A DNA stretch of 64,000 nt, from the NCBI RefSeq assembly GCF_003058165.1, contig NZ_QBUC01000009.1:1-64000 (forward strand), read 5' to 3'. This DNA is from Paenisporosarcina sp. OV554. Lineage in GTDB: Bacteria; Bacillota; Bacilli; Bacillales_A; Planococcaceae. The translations under genes and the position numbers were made by a program. Every line of letters begins with the position of its first letter. The first letter of the stretch is position 1. The notes beneath the pieces were generated by a model. The model saw only the letters and a list, made by a program, of their open reading frames with translations, did not search any database and was not told where the DNA came from. Positions 1 to 7,980 of this stretch are shown here, in pieces.

Positions 1-86
1 TAACGGCAGTTAAGGCAATGCAGGAAATTGGTGTGAAAAAGACTACTTTTTATAAACTAGTCAGAGAGTATGAAGAATCTTTATAG
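1..86 (+). pseudogene. C-terminal fragment of a serine recombinase (resolvase)
   Basis: The reading frame is open from the window edge to the TAG at 84-86 and encodes a tail with the core VKAMQEIGVKKTTFYKLV. This is the helix-turn-helix DNA-binding end of resolvase/invertase-type serine recombinases. It is almost the same as the last 29 residues of the fragment at 506-739. The 5' part lies outside the window, so a complete gene could begin upstream. Given the decayed copies beside it, a duplicated remnant is more likely. Confidence 0.55.
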
Positions 87-222
87 TTAACCTATGTAAT
101 AGAAGAAACTCATTTCATATATGAGATTTCCAACAGATTTGGAATACCTTTTATAAACAATTTTTAGGATTGGCCCTTTTATTTAGGAACATTTCTTTTT
201 AATCTACTAAACGTTTAAGTAG

Positions 223-438
223 GCAGTTCTTGAACGTAATCTTATTCATGAACGTTCTGCAGCAGGGCGAGTGGCGGCTAAAGCAAGGGGTCGTCTTGGC
301 GGGCGTCCAGAAAAATGCGGCGTGAAAGAAATTGAAATGATGAAAGCCCTTATTGATGGTGGCACACCAATTAAGGATGTGGCGGAAAGATGGGGAGTTT
401 CTCGAACAACAATTTATCGCTATTTGGAACGTAAGTAA
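223..438 (+). pseudogene. C-terminal fragment of a Tn3/Hin-type resolvase
   Basis: The open frame from 223 (a TAG lies just upstream at 220-222) to the TAA at 436-438 encodes LERNLIHERSAAGRVAAKAR, then GRLGGRP, then a helix-turn-helix ending in RTTIYRYLERK. The ERxxIxERxxAG...ARGRxGGRP pattern is the linker between the catalytic domain and DNA-binding domain of serine recombinases. The catalytic N-terminal domain with its serine nucleophile is missing and no start codon is in place, so this is a remnant. It comes from a different resolvase lineage than the flanking fragments. Confidence 0.7.
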
Positions 439-505
439 TCAATTAATACAGATTATTGTTACTGTTAGACACGACACAGGACGTTCATTGTAGATTCTTT
501 CTTGA

Positions 506-739
506 ATGGCAGAAAAGGAACGAGACAGAATTCTAAAAAGGCAGCGTGAAGGAATTGATGTTGCCTTGCAAAAAGGCACAGTTTTTGGTCGACCAATGAT
601 TACGGTTATTCAAGAGTTTAAACAAGTTTATAATCAGTGGAAATCAAGTGAGCTAACAGCTGTGAAGGCAATGCAGGAATTTGGCGTAAAAAAGACTACT
701 TTTTATATGTTAGTGAGAGAGTATGAAGAGTCATTATAG
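506..739 (+). pseudogene. N-terminally truncated serine recombinase
   Basis: The 77-residue frame encodes MAEKERDRILKRQREGIDVA, a GxxFGRP linker, and a C-terminal helix-turn-helix (VKAMQEFGVKKTTFY). This corresponds to the last third of a resolvase-family recombinase. A TGA directly precedes the ATG and the catalytic domain is absent. No recognisable ribosome binding site precedes the ATG. It could still make a small DNA-binding peptide, but a dead fragment is more likely. Confidence 0.65.
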
Positions 740-1146
740 TTTCTTCCTATATTAATAGAAGAAACTCATTTCATTTTTGAATAATAACCAAATGAGGATG
801 GTTTCCATTTTGATTAGGGACTATCCATCTTTTTTACTGTTATCTATTTAATCTAAACGACTTGCCTTATTGTTAGATAAATCTTTGGCACAACGTAAGA
901 ATACTATTTTGGATGATCGCTAATCTAAAGATTTGATAATCTCCACTTTATTTGTTTATGTTTTGGTAACGCAAAACTAGTAATGCCTTGAACTTTTTGT
1001 ATTCCTACCACTTCCTTCTCTGCTAGTTCTCATAAATTGAGTTATTTCTTAAGGATAGAATATTCTGTAAAATACAAAAGACGATATATTTTAGATGTAA
1101 TATTAAAATCAATGATATTAAGCGAAATTGAAAAAGGGGTGTTAAA
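740..1146. other. AT-rich intergenic region upstream of the STAND ATPase gene
   Basis: No convincing gene is seen here. The first 40 bases belong to the 654-780 repeat copy. The rest is AT-rich and presumably carries the promoter of the gene at 1147. A weak candidate is TTGAGT near 1037 with TATTCT 18 bases downstream. A clear ribosome binding site, AAAGGGGTG, lies just before the ATG at 1147. Confidence 0.4.
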
Positions 1147-4100
1147 ATGGTGAATATTATTTCATTTGTAGTCCAACCATTAATTAAAAAAACCGTGGAA
1201 TTGATAAGTACTACTTTAATAGATAAATGGAAGATCAAATATAAACTTAAAAAGATAAAAACATTTCAAAAGGAATATGAAAATACATTTGTCGACTCAA
1301 ATATTTTTCAAAAGTTTTTGAGAGAAGAAAAGAACGGGCTTTTAATATTTAATTATGTATTTGGAGCTACATACAGGTCCATAGCTAAAGATGCCTTTAT
1401 AGAGCACCTTTCTAAACTAGCAATAGAGGAGATAAATCAATATAGAAAATCTGTGCAGCTAAAAGAAATAGAAAATCAACCGGTTGTAAAACAATACCTT
1501 AAAGATTTGATTACATATCTAGAAGAATATAGAGATAAAAGTTTTAAAACAAATGAGATGAATATCTTAGCTAATATTCAAAATAGTATTTTAGAGAGCA
1601 ATGAAGGTCTAAAAGAATACTTTGAAAGAAATTTATTTGAAATTCACCAAAGAGCTTACTTAGAAAAATATACTGATGAATATTTAGAAAAAATACTGGA
1701 TCGAAATATATTAGATTTAGGTAAAAGATATAACTCAGAAGCCAACGTAGAAACAGATTTTAATGCTGTATTTGATTCGTTAGTAAGTGACAATAAAATT
1801 TTTGAACGTTTCAATGTGTTAGTAGATAATTTACAAAATTGTATCGTTAATTTAAATATTATTTTGAATAAGTATAGAGAAGAATTAGAGATTAAAGATT
1901 TGTCTTTTATTGAAAAGATTTCAAATTATTTAAAGCAGATAGACTGTAGTAATAAAGTGTTTTATTTAAAAAATAGTTTGAACAATTTCACAGAAGAGAT
2001 TAGTAGCTTTATAGGGGAAGTTGAAGGAATAAGATATAAGCTATATGAAGAATCTAAAAAGAGCATTAGAGAAGAAGTCATAAGTTCAATCAACCAAGTA
2101 AATAAATATGAAAGAGACATAAATGATTGTATATACTTAGTTAAACCTATATTAATTAATGAACCATATGTGCTGATATATGGAGATGCGGGAATAGGAA
2201 AATCACATCTATTAGCTGACAATGCTAAAAGAATGCAAGAAGCTGGACATAATGTTTTTTTATTTCTAGGTCAACATTTTAATACGCTTGACCAACCTTT
2301 CAAACAATTATTCGATTTGATTGATTACAAAGGTTCTATAGAATACTTTTTTAAAGAATTGAATGATAGAGCGAATAAGAAAAATAAGAAAACTGTAATT
2401 ATAATAGATGCTTTAAATGAGGGAGCAGGTAAATATTTTTGGAAAAATTATTTGTTGAATTTTTTAAATTACATTAAAGAATTTGAAAATATTGCAGTAG
2501 TCTTATCAGTTAGAAGTAACTATGTAAGAAGCGTATTACCTGAAAATATTGAGCAAGACTTTCCGTTACATAGATTAGAACATAAGGGATTTAAGAATTT
2601 AAGTTTGGAAGCATTAGATCCTTTTTTCAATTATTATAAGATAAATCCAGTGGTATTCCCTTCTTTAGAAAATGAGTGCTATAATCCTTTATTTTTACAA
2701 ATTTATTGTGAGGCAATTCAAGAAGAATATGTAGGATACAGAGGTTGGAGTATAGTTGAGGTATTAGAAAAATATATTGCAAATATAAATAGTAGATTGT
2801 CACTTGATCAAAGATTTCCCTATTCAAATTCATTAAATTTAGTGGATAAAATCTTGAAAGAAATTGCTACAATTTTTATTGAAGGTGAAAGTCCTTATAT
2901 TGATTTAAATCAACTTTATGATGTATTAGATCGTGTAGCGAGTCCATATACAACTGGTTATCGAGAGTTAATCTTAGGGTTAGAAGAAGAAAATATATTA
3001 TCAATTAATCCAGAGTATCGTGGTGATGGTTTAGTCTATTTTGCTTATGAAAGATTTGCAGATGTTTATATATCCCTAGTTTTATTAGAAAGATACCAGG
3101 AAAACAAAAAACTTTTTGAGGAAATATTATCATCTGACAACCCATTTTATTACGGAGTTTATGAGAGTCTATCAATAGTTGTTCCCGAAAAATTAAAATT
3201 AGAATGGCTAGATTTAGTTGACAGTGAACTAATAACTTTTGATACAGCAGAATCATTTGTTCGAGGGATCTCATGGAGAAATGTGCAAAATATAAATGAA
3301 GGAACTCTCTATTGGATTAATTTATGTCTTAGTCAAGGAGAAATAGATTTACAAAGTTTAGTATACGAAAGATTGTTAAAACAGTCTTATATTATAGAAT
3401 CGCCATTAAATTCAGATTTTTTATACGATAGTATTTATCCATTGACAATGTCAAAAAGAGATGGAAGTTGGACTATATCTATAAATAATAATTCAGAAGT
3501 GCCCACGCGACTTGTAGAGATCATTCTAAAACAGAATCTAAGCTTTAAACACTTCAAGTATGAGAATTTTGAGTTGTTGTCTACAACCATTATTTGGCTA
3601 TTTACATGTACAGACCGAAAACTAAGAGATATTTCTACTACGGCTCTAGTAAAACTATATATTAATGAACCGTCGATTATTTTAAAGAATATTAAAAGGT
3701 TTATTGATGTAAATGATCCATATGTATTGGAAAGACTATTTGCAAGTGTGTATGGTGCAATTTTAAGAATAAATGAAGTACCACAATTAGAGGAAATAAT
3801 TGATATTATTTATGCTAATATATTTAAACAAAAAGAAGTTTATCCGAATATTTTAATTAGAGATTACGCAAGAAGTATTATTTTATATGCTGCTAATAAA
3901 GGATTTATTGATCTTGAAGAATACGAAAAAATTAATCCTCCATATTCTAGTAACTGGTATGAAAAAACATATACATTACAAGATATAGATGAGAAGTTGA
4001 AAGAAATGCAACAAATATCAGAAGTAGAGTATGGTGGATTTCATGTGATAATTAGGTCCATGACGACTGAATATGGAAGAGGTACTGGTGTATATGGAGA

Positions 4101-5382
4101 TTTTGGAAGATATGTTTTTGGGAGTGCCTTATATGATTGGAGAAATCAATTTAACGACCAAGATTTAAGTAATATCGCTACAATGAGGATTATCGATCAC
4201 GGATATGATGAAAATATACATGGGTATTTTGATAGAAATTTAAGATATTATAATAGACATGAAAATCTAGTAGAGCGTATCGGTAAAAAATATCAATGGA
4301 TTACTCTATATGAATTATTAGCTAAATTAACAGATAACTATCCTATTTATAAAGAAATAAAGACATATACTGCTGAATATGAGAAATACAAAGAGTTACA
4401 CAATCAAAGAATTTCTGAGCATATGCTTTTTAGCTCGCAATCAGAGGAATATATAGATTTAATAGATCAAGAATCTGAAGTACCTTTAAAAGAAGAAGAA
4501 CATTTTCTAGGGATCGAAAAAGAATATTACAAGAAATACAAAGGCCCATGGGATCCATTCTTAAGGAATATAGATCCTAGTTTATTAGATTATCCACCAG
4601 AAAAAAATACTCGTAATTTGACTAAGTCCTATCTGCCGTACAAACCAAATAAAATGTGGGCGCAAAGTAAAGAAGAATTTAACAGTCTCTCTGATTTTAC
4701 ATTTATTGAGTATGATGGCAATAAATATGTATCTTTAGCACAACTACTGGCTCAAAAAAGGGATAATGGTAAAAAGTTTGTTGATAAAGATGAGTTTTTT
4801 GTAAAGACAAAAGCGATTTTCTTACCTACAATAGAGAAAGAAAAATACATTGCTTTGAAATTAGAAAAAAAAGGAGATATTAGTGTTTCTTGGGCAAATG
4901 CGTATAGTGTATATGCATTTGAACTATATTGGCATCCCTCCTTTTTAGATATGTTTTATAAAAATGAATTTCAAGATATTGAATGTGAAGAAGCTATTTG
5001 GGAATATTTATGGGAAACGAATATAAATCCTATTTCTGGAGAAAGAACTTCATGCAGTTACCTTCTACCGAATGCTAATTTAGTGAAATTTTTCGAACTA
5101 AATCAAACTTCTGAGGGAATATGGAAAGATATTGAGGGAAATTTAGTTGCATTTGATGCTCAGTACATGGGATATGAAACTAACTTGTTATTTAGACAAG
5201 ATTATTTAGAAAAATATTTAAAAGAAAATAATCAATCAATAGTATGGGATTTTTATATGGAGAAAAGATCTGAGCGAAGTAGAAAAGACGAATGGTTCAT
5301 ATGTTGGAATGATAATGGAAATGAAATAAAATATACTATATTAGATGAACATAAAGAATTAGAAATGGAAGATAGGTATTAA
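1147..5382 (+). CDS. Large STAND-family ATPase, Avs-like putative antiphage protein
   Basis: This 1,411-residue protein has a STAND/NACHT-like ATPase core: Walker A GDAGIGKS at 346-353, a LGQHF element near 375, Walker B VIIIDALNE at 417-425, and a sensor-like LSVRSNY at 453-459. Residues 1-330 are helical and charged and contain RYNSEANVETDF near 197, a block I remember from large bacterial Avs-like NTPases. After the ATPase come helical repeats with WLFTCTDRKLRD, DVNDPYVLERL and ERIGKKYQW, also shared with that family. Avs proteins sense phage proteins and activate an N-terminal effector; here no nuclease, protease or TIR motif is visible at the N-terminus, so the effector is unassigned. 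It is a single gene with a good ribosome binding site (AAAGGGGTG), its own terminator and resolvase debris upstream. The ATPase call is firm; the defence role is inferred. Confidence 0.75.
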   Translation: MVNIISFVVQPLIKKTVELISTTLIDKWKIKYKLKKIKTFQKEYENTFVDSNIFQKFLREEKNGLLIFNYVFGATYRSIAKDAFIEHLSKLAIEEINQYRKSVQLKEIENQPVVKQYLKDLITYLEEYRDKSFKTNEMNILANIQNSILESNEGLKEYFERNLFEIHQRAYLEKYTDEYLEKILDRNILDLGKRYNSEANVETDFNAVFDSLVSDNKIFERFNVLVDNLQNCIVNLNIILNKYREELEIKDLSFIEKISNYLKQIDCSNKVFYLKNSLNNFTEEISSFIGEVEGIRYKLYEESKKSIREEVISSINQVNKYERDINDCIYLVKPILINEPYVLIYGDAGIGKSHLLADNAKRMQEAGHNVFLFLGQHFNTLDQPFKQLFDLIDYKGSIEYFFKELNDRANKKNKKTVIIIDALNEGAGKYFWKNYLLNFLNYIKEFENIAVVLSVRSNYVRSVLPENIEQDFPLHRLEHKGFKNLSLEALDPFFNYYKINPVVFPSLENECYNPLFLQIYCEAIQEEYVGYRGWSIVEVLEKYIANINSRLSLDQRFPYSNSLNLVDKILKEIATIFIEGESPYIDLNQLYDVLDRVASPYTTGYRELILGLEEENILSINPEYRGDGLVYFAYERFADVYISLVLLERYQENKKLFEEILSSDNPFYYGVYESLSIVVPEKLKLEWLDLVDSELITFDTAESFVRGISWRNVQNINEGTLYWINLCLSQGEIDLQSLVYERLLKQSYIIESPLNSDFLYDSIYPLTMSKRDGSWTISINNNSEVPTRLVEIILKQNLSFKHFKYENFELLSTTIIWLFTCTDRKLRDISTTALVKLYINEPSIILKNIKRFIDVNDPYVLERLFASVYGAILRINEVPQLEEIIDIIYANIFKQKEVYPNILIRDYARSIILYAANKGFIDLEEYEKINPPYSSNWYEKTYTLQDIDEKLKEMQQISEVEYGGFHVIIRSMTTEYGRGTGVYGDFGRYVFGSALYDWRNQFNDQDLSNIATMRIIDHGYDENIHGYFDRNLRYYNRHENLVERIGKKYQWITLYELLAKLTDNYPIYKEIKTYTAEYEKYKELHNQRISEHMLFSSQSEEYIDLIDQESEVPLKEEEHFLGIEKEYYKKYKGPWDPFLRNIDPSLLDYPPEKNTRNLTKSYLPYKPNKMWAQSKEEFNSLSDFTFIEYDGNKYVSLAQLLAQKRDNGKKFVDKDEFFVKTKAIFLPTIEKEKYIALKLEKKGDISVSWANAYSVYAFELYWHPSFLDMFYKNEFQDIECEEAIWEYLWETNINPISGERTSCSYLLPNANLVKFFELNQTSEGIWKDIEGNLVAFDAQYMGYETNLLFRQDYLEKYLKENNQSIVWDFYMEKRSERSRKDEWFICWNDNGNEIKYTILDEHKELEMEDRY

Positions 5383-5401
5383 CTAGTAAACTGCTGCTTT
5401 A

Positions 5402-5437
5402 GGGAGAGGTATATATTATCCTCTCCCATTATATTTT
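5402..5437 (+). terminator. Intrinsic terminator after the STAND ATPase gene
   Basis: GGGAGAGG (5402-5409) pairs with CCTCTCCC (5420-5427) across a 10-base AT loop, and an AT-rich tract ending in TTTT follows. It lies 20 bases past the stop codon. It may also serve transcripts arriving from the right. Confidence 0.65.
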
Positions 5438-5620
5438 AGGATTTTTACAACTTTAAAGTATTCTTTTACCTCATTTTCTTCACTTCCAGAACTAAAGGGC
5501 AGCTAACCATACCAGTATAACTCCTACAACACTATCCAACGAAACCCTCATGGATCAAAAACAATGATAATAATTAACCACTCATGCGTTATTATAGGTA
5601 CATTCATATCTCATAATAAA

Positions 5621-6469
5621 TTATCTTTGATGACTGAATAATTCAGGTTTAACTCTTTCAATCTCCACTTTAATTTGACTATCGAACTTTGAACCAACTA
5701 AAGTCTTCGCTTTAACAATACTATTAATATCAATATTCCTAGCACCAATAAAATTAGCCTTTACAAACGAAGAGTTGTCGAACTCTGCTCCCTGCAGGTC
5801 TGCCCCTTTTAGTATTGCACTTTTAAAATTAGAGTTTATTAATCGTGCCTTATTCAAATCAGTATCAGTTAAATTTGTCCCCGTAAAATTTGTTTCATCA
5901 CAAAAAATATTTCTCATTTTCGCTTCCTTTAATGAAGCACCTGTTAAGTTTGCATTCTCCAGTTTTGCACCTTTAAAGTCTGATCCATTCAGTAAAGCAG
6001 AATGAAGATTAGATCCTTCCAACACAGCTCCCATTAATTTACTATTAATAAGCTTTACGTCTTTAAGATAAGCATCTTTTAAATAACACTTCGAGATATT
6101 AATTTTTATAACACCATTTTTGTTTAATCGGGTTATATTAGCAATTATTTTACTCGTCGCCTCTTCCCTAAACCAAAATCTAACATCTTCAATATTATCA
6201 TGATATTCCTCTATTTTTCTTTTTTCATTGATACGATCTGTAAAATAATATAGCATTATTCCAAGAAATATAAAATCAAATACTGAGTTATGAAGATTAA
6301 CTAAAAAACCTTCCCAAAAAGAGGATTCCTGATATATGCTCTTGTGTATAATAATAGGGATGTAATCATACGAAAGTGTAAGGACAACAGTCATAATTGC
6401 TAATAGAACTAAAATCGAAATCATTACTGCTAATTCATTTTTAAAAGTTCTAGAGAATATTTTCCCCAT
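5621..6469 (-). CDS. Membrane-anchored pentapeptide-repeat protein
   Basis: The 282-residue protein has two hydrophobic segments near the N-terminus (about 14-36 and 55-76), a short charged linker, then about 25 pentapeptide units between residues 120 and 245 with the A(N/D)Lxx pattern (for example GADLQGAEFDNSSF). Pentapeptide repeats fold into a right-handed quadrilateral beta helix. Known members include DNA mimics such as MfpA/Qnr and many membrane proteins of unknown role. Membrane anchoring argues against a gyrase-protecting DNA mimic. The gene is convergent with the STAND ATPase gene and could belong to the same accessory cargo, but no shared operon is seen. The function is unknown. 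Confidence 0.75.
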   Translation of the reverse strand: MGKIFSRTFKNELAVMISILVLLAIMTVVLTLSYDYIPIIIHKSIYQESSFWEGFLVNLHNSVFDFIFLGIMLYYFTDRINEKRKIEEYHDNIEDVRFWFREEATSKIIANITRLNKNGVIKINISKCYLKDAYLKDVKLINSKLMGAVLEGSNLHSALLNGSDFKGAKLENANLTGASLKEAKMRNIFCDETNFTGTNLTDTDLNKARLINSNFKSAILKGADLQGAEFDNSSFVKANFIGARNIDINSIVKAKTLVGSKFDSQIKVEIERVKPELFSHQR

Positions 6470-6568
6470 TCAAAAAACTGCCCCTTATGATGTTTATTTT
6501 TAAGTACCACCAGAATAATAAATTCTAATATTCAAATCACTAAAATTTAACAATCTATAAAGAATCAT

Positions 6569-6605
6569 AAAAAACCGCCAAATATAAAAATCTGGCGGTT
6601 TTTTA
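6569..6605. terminator. Bidirectional intrinsic terminator
   Basis: AAAACCGCCA (6571-6580) pairs perfectly with TGGCGGTTTT (6593-6602), with A-runs on the left and T-runs on the right, so it can work in either direction. It sits upstream of the pentapeptide gene on that gene's strand. No intact gene is seen that it obviously serves, which suggests that a neighbouring gene was lost. Confidence 0.7.
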
Positions 6606-6639
6606 ACTTTGTTCATGTAAGTGCTAAAAACCCTTGAAG

Positions 6640-6684
6640 CCTGCTTGTTTTAAAGAATTGAATTAATTCTTTAAAACAAGCAGG
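6640..6684. repeat. Perfect 20-bp inverted repeat abutting a tRNA-like remnant
   Basis: CCTGCTTGTTTTAAAGAATT at 6640-6659 is followed, after a 5-base spacer, by its exact reverse complement at 6665-6684. The right arm is continuous with the T-arm and the 3' flank of the tRNA-like sequence at 6680-6751. The left arm is therefore an inverted copy of that 3' flank. No long T-run follows, so it does not look like a simple terminator. Confidence 0.75.
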
Positions 6685-6751
6685 ATTCGAACCTGCATCT
6701 TTCTGAAAGAATTTCAGAACGCTCTAACCAAACTTAAGCTATTGATGTACC
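6680..6751 (-). pseudogene. Degenerate tRNA-like sequence
   Basis: Read on the minus strand, there is a complete T-arm (GCAGGTTCGAATCCTGC at 6680-6696), an anticodon-like stem TTCTGA/TCAGAA enclosing AATTCTT, and a D-arm-like GCTTAAGTTTGGTTAGAGC. The 5' end GGTACAT does not pair with the sequence after the T-arm, and the base expected to be U33 is A, so this is not a functional tRNA. If read literally, the anticodon would be UUC (Glu). Such remnants commonly mark phage or island attachment sites. Confidence 0.5.
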
Positions 6752-6846
6752 AAAATTATACTATTTAATATATTACTTTTCAAGCTTGTTTAATATTTTC
6801 CTCACTATCAATTTTTAAGGCCAAGTATTTATGTAAGCCATAGCTA

Positions 6847-6939
6847 TCATCCCCATTCAATTTGGTTTTTTAGGTAGAAAAAGAACCCTTCCATTGCCCC
6901 TCCTCTACCGGTGACCCTGTGATAAAGTTCGGTCAACAT
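6847..6939 (-). pseudogene. Possible IS3-family transposase remnant
   Basis: On the minus strand, a 30-residue frame contains a GRGGAMEGFFFYLKNQ segment. This loosely resembles the MExFFxxLK motif near the end of the IS3-family OrfB integrase domain. The match is short, the conserved DNA-contact residues around it are missing, and no start context is seen. The rest of 6753-6949 shows nothing else recognisable. Confidence 0.25.
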
Positions 6940-6949
6940 CAGTTTCTAA

Positions 6950-7609
6950 TTAGATAATATTAATCATAAAATAAATTATTTTTTTTACATATTTCATCGT
7001 ACGTTCATGTGCTTCCTCCGGGGAATAAAAAGCGCGGTTATTTAACAAATTAGAAAACATCCCTTGCCAAACTAAATTGGTAAGTTCATTTAATTCTTCC
7101 GCTTTTTCTTCAGTTAAGAGGCCTGTTTTAACAATTCCCCTTAGGGCAAACCGTCCACGAGTTGAGATATTTCTATCCAATATTAGTGGGTGTAGTGCTT
7201 CGGGTACTTCTAGTAAATCAGCAGGATAAAGCTCATAATAGTGAACCAATAAATTTTCAGGATGATCACCTAAGTCCATAAGGAAAACAGCATTAAAAAT
7301 ATCTGGACTATTATATGAGTATTCGCTAAAACATTCCCAGGCTACTATGTATTTTTGTACAGGGTCGTCTACCTTGTTCATCTCACTTACAACTTTTGCT
7401 TGATAGGGTTTCAAAAACTTAAAGGATGCAAAAAATAGTAGGTGAGAGAATTCGTTAAAATAATTATAAATAGTTGCACTATTATAACCGGCCCTTTCTG
7501 CGACACTTCGAATCGTAACTTGCTGAAGTCCCTCTGTTTTTATTAGTTCTTCCGTCGCGTCTATAAAATACGTCCACATTCTTCTTCGCTTAATTTCTTT
7601 ATTATTCAC
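6950..7609 (-). CDS. TetR-family transcriptional regulator
   Basis: The 219-residue protein starts with a classic TetR helix-turn-helix (residues about 9-57), including VTIRSVAERAGYNSATIYNY, followed by a helical ligand-binding region. GTG at 7609 is preferred over the GTG at 7618 because the AGGTGG ribosome binding site is spaced correctly for it. The gene is divergent from the osmoprotectant-type ABC operon that begins at 7981. A dyad at 7704-7732 in the shared intergenic region is a plausible operator. It probably represses that operon and itself, with a substrate of the transporter or hydrolase as a likely inducer; that part is inference from position. Confidence 0.8.
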   Translation of the reverse strand: MNNKEIKRRRMWTYFIDATEELIKTEGLQQVTIRSVAERAGYNSATIYNYFNEFSHLLFFASFKFLKPYQAKVVSEMNKVDDPVQKYIVAWECFSEYSYNSPDIFNAVFLMDLGDHPENLLVHYYELYPADLLEVPEALHPLILDRNISTRGRFALRGIVKTGLLTEEKAEELNELTNLVWQGMFSNLLNNRAFYSPEEAHERTMKYVKKIIYFMINII

Positions 7610-7657
7610 GTAACCCACCTCACTTTTTTAGAAAACAGGTAATTTTCAGAAAATATA

Positions 7658-7686
7658 TTGATGTTGCAATTATACCATGATACAAT
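7658..7686 (+). promoter_or_regulatory. Candidate sigma-A promoter of the ABC/hydrolase operon
   Basis: TTGATG (7658-7663) is followed after exactly 17 bases by TACAAT (7681-7686). It points towards the operon at 7981 and would give a leader of almost 290 bases. It is the best promoter match in the divergent intergenic region. Confidence 0.5.
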
Positions 7687-7703
7687 AGCGAAGAAACAAG
7701 AAA

Positions 7704-7732
7704 TAATCATGATTAAATTTTAGTCGTGATTA
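7704..7732. promoter_or_regulatory. Candidate TetR operator (inverted repeat)
   Basis: TAATCATGA (7704-7712) and TCGTGATTA (7724-7732) form an inverted repeat with one mismatch, centred on an AT-rich spacer. It lies just downstream of the -10 element at 7681-7686, where a bound repressor would block initiation or early elongation. Confidence 0.45.
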
Positions 7733-7980
7733 ATAAATAGATCGCAAAGGGGAAATTAGATGGAGTAGGAAAGAGTTATTTACTAGTCTTTTAGAATGCT
7801 CTGGGGATACTTCAAATAACAATAAAAAGATTAAAAGAATAATGTAATACCATAGATTCTCTTTGACGCAAACAATGAGACTAATAGAAAAGCTTTCATA
7901 ACTTTGGAGTAGATTTTGTAGCTTTGAAAAAAAGTACTATCAAAATGGATTCTCCGCTTATGACGATAGGAGGAATTTTT

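Larger units (their letters stand above)
1..780 (+). repeat. Direct repeat pair, 1-125 and 654-780
   Basis: Positions 1-125 and 654-780 align along their length. Both carry the recombinase tail and the same downstream segment, including the shared string AATAGAAGAAACTCATTTCA. The copies have diverged by scattered substitutions and small indels, so the duplication is not recent. The span between them holds an unrelated resolvase fragment. Confidence 0.7.

Noticed and set aside
5438-5620. Possible small gene or RNA between the STAND and pentapeptide genes
   Set aside because: No start with a ribosome binding site, no stable hairpin beyond the terminator at 5402-5437.
5775-6005. Plus-strand open frame of 76 residues
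   Set aside because: It is the antisense shadow of the pentapeptide repeats, whose periodicity keeps several frames open.
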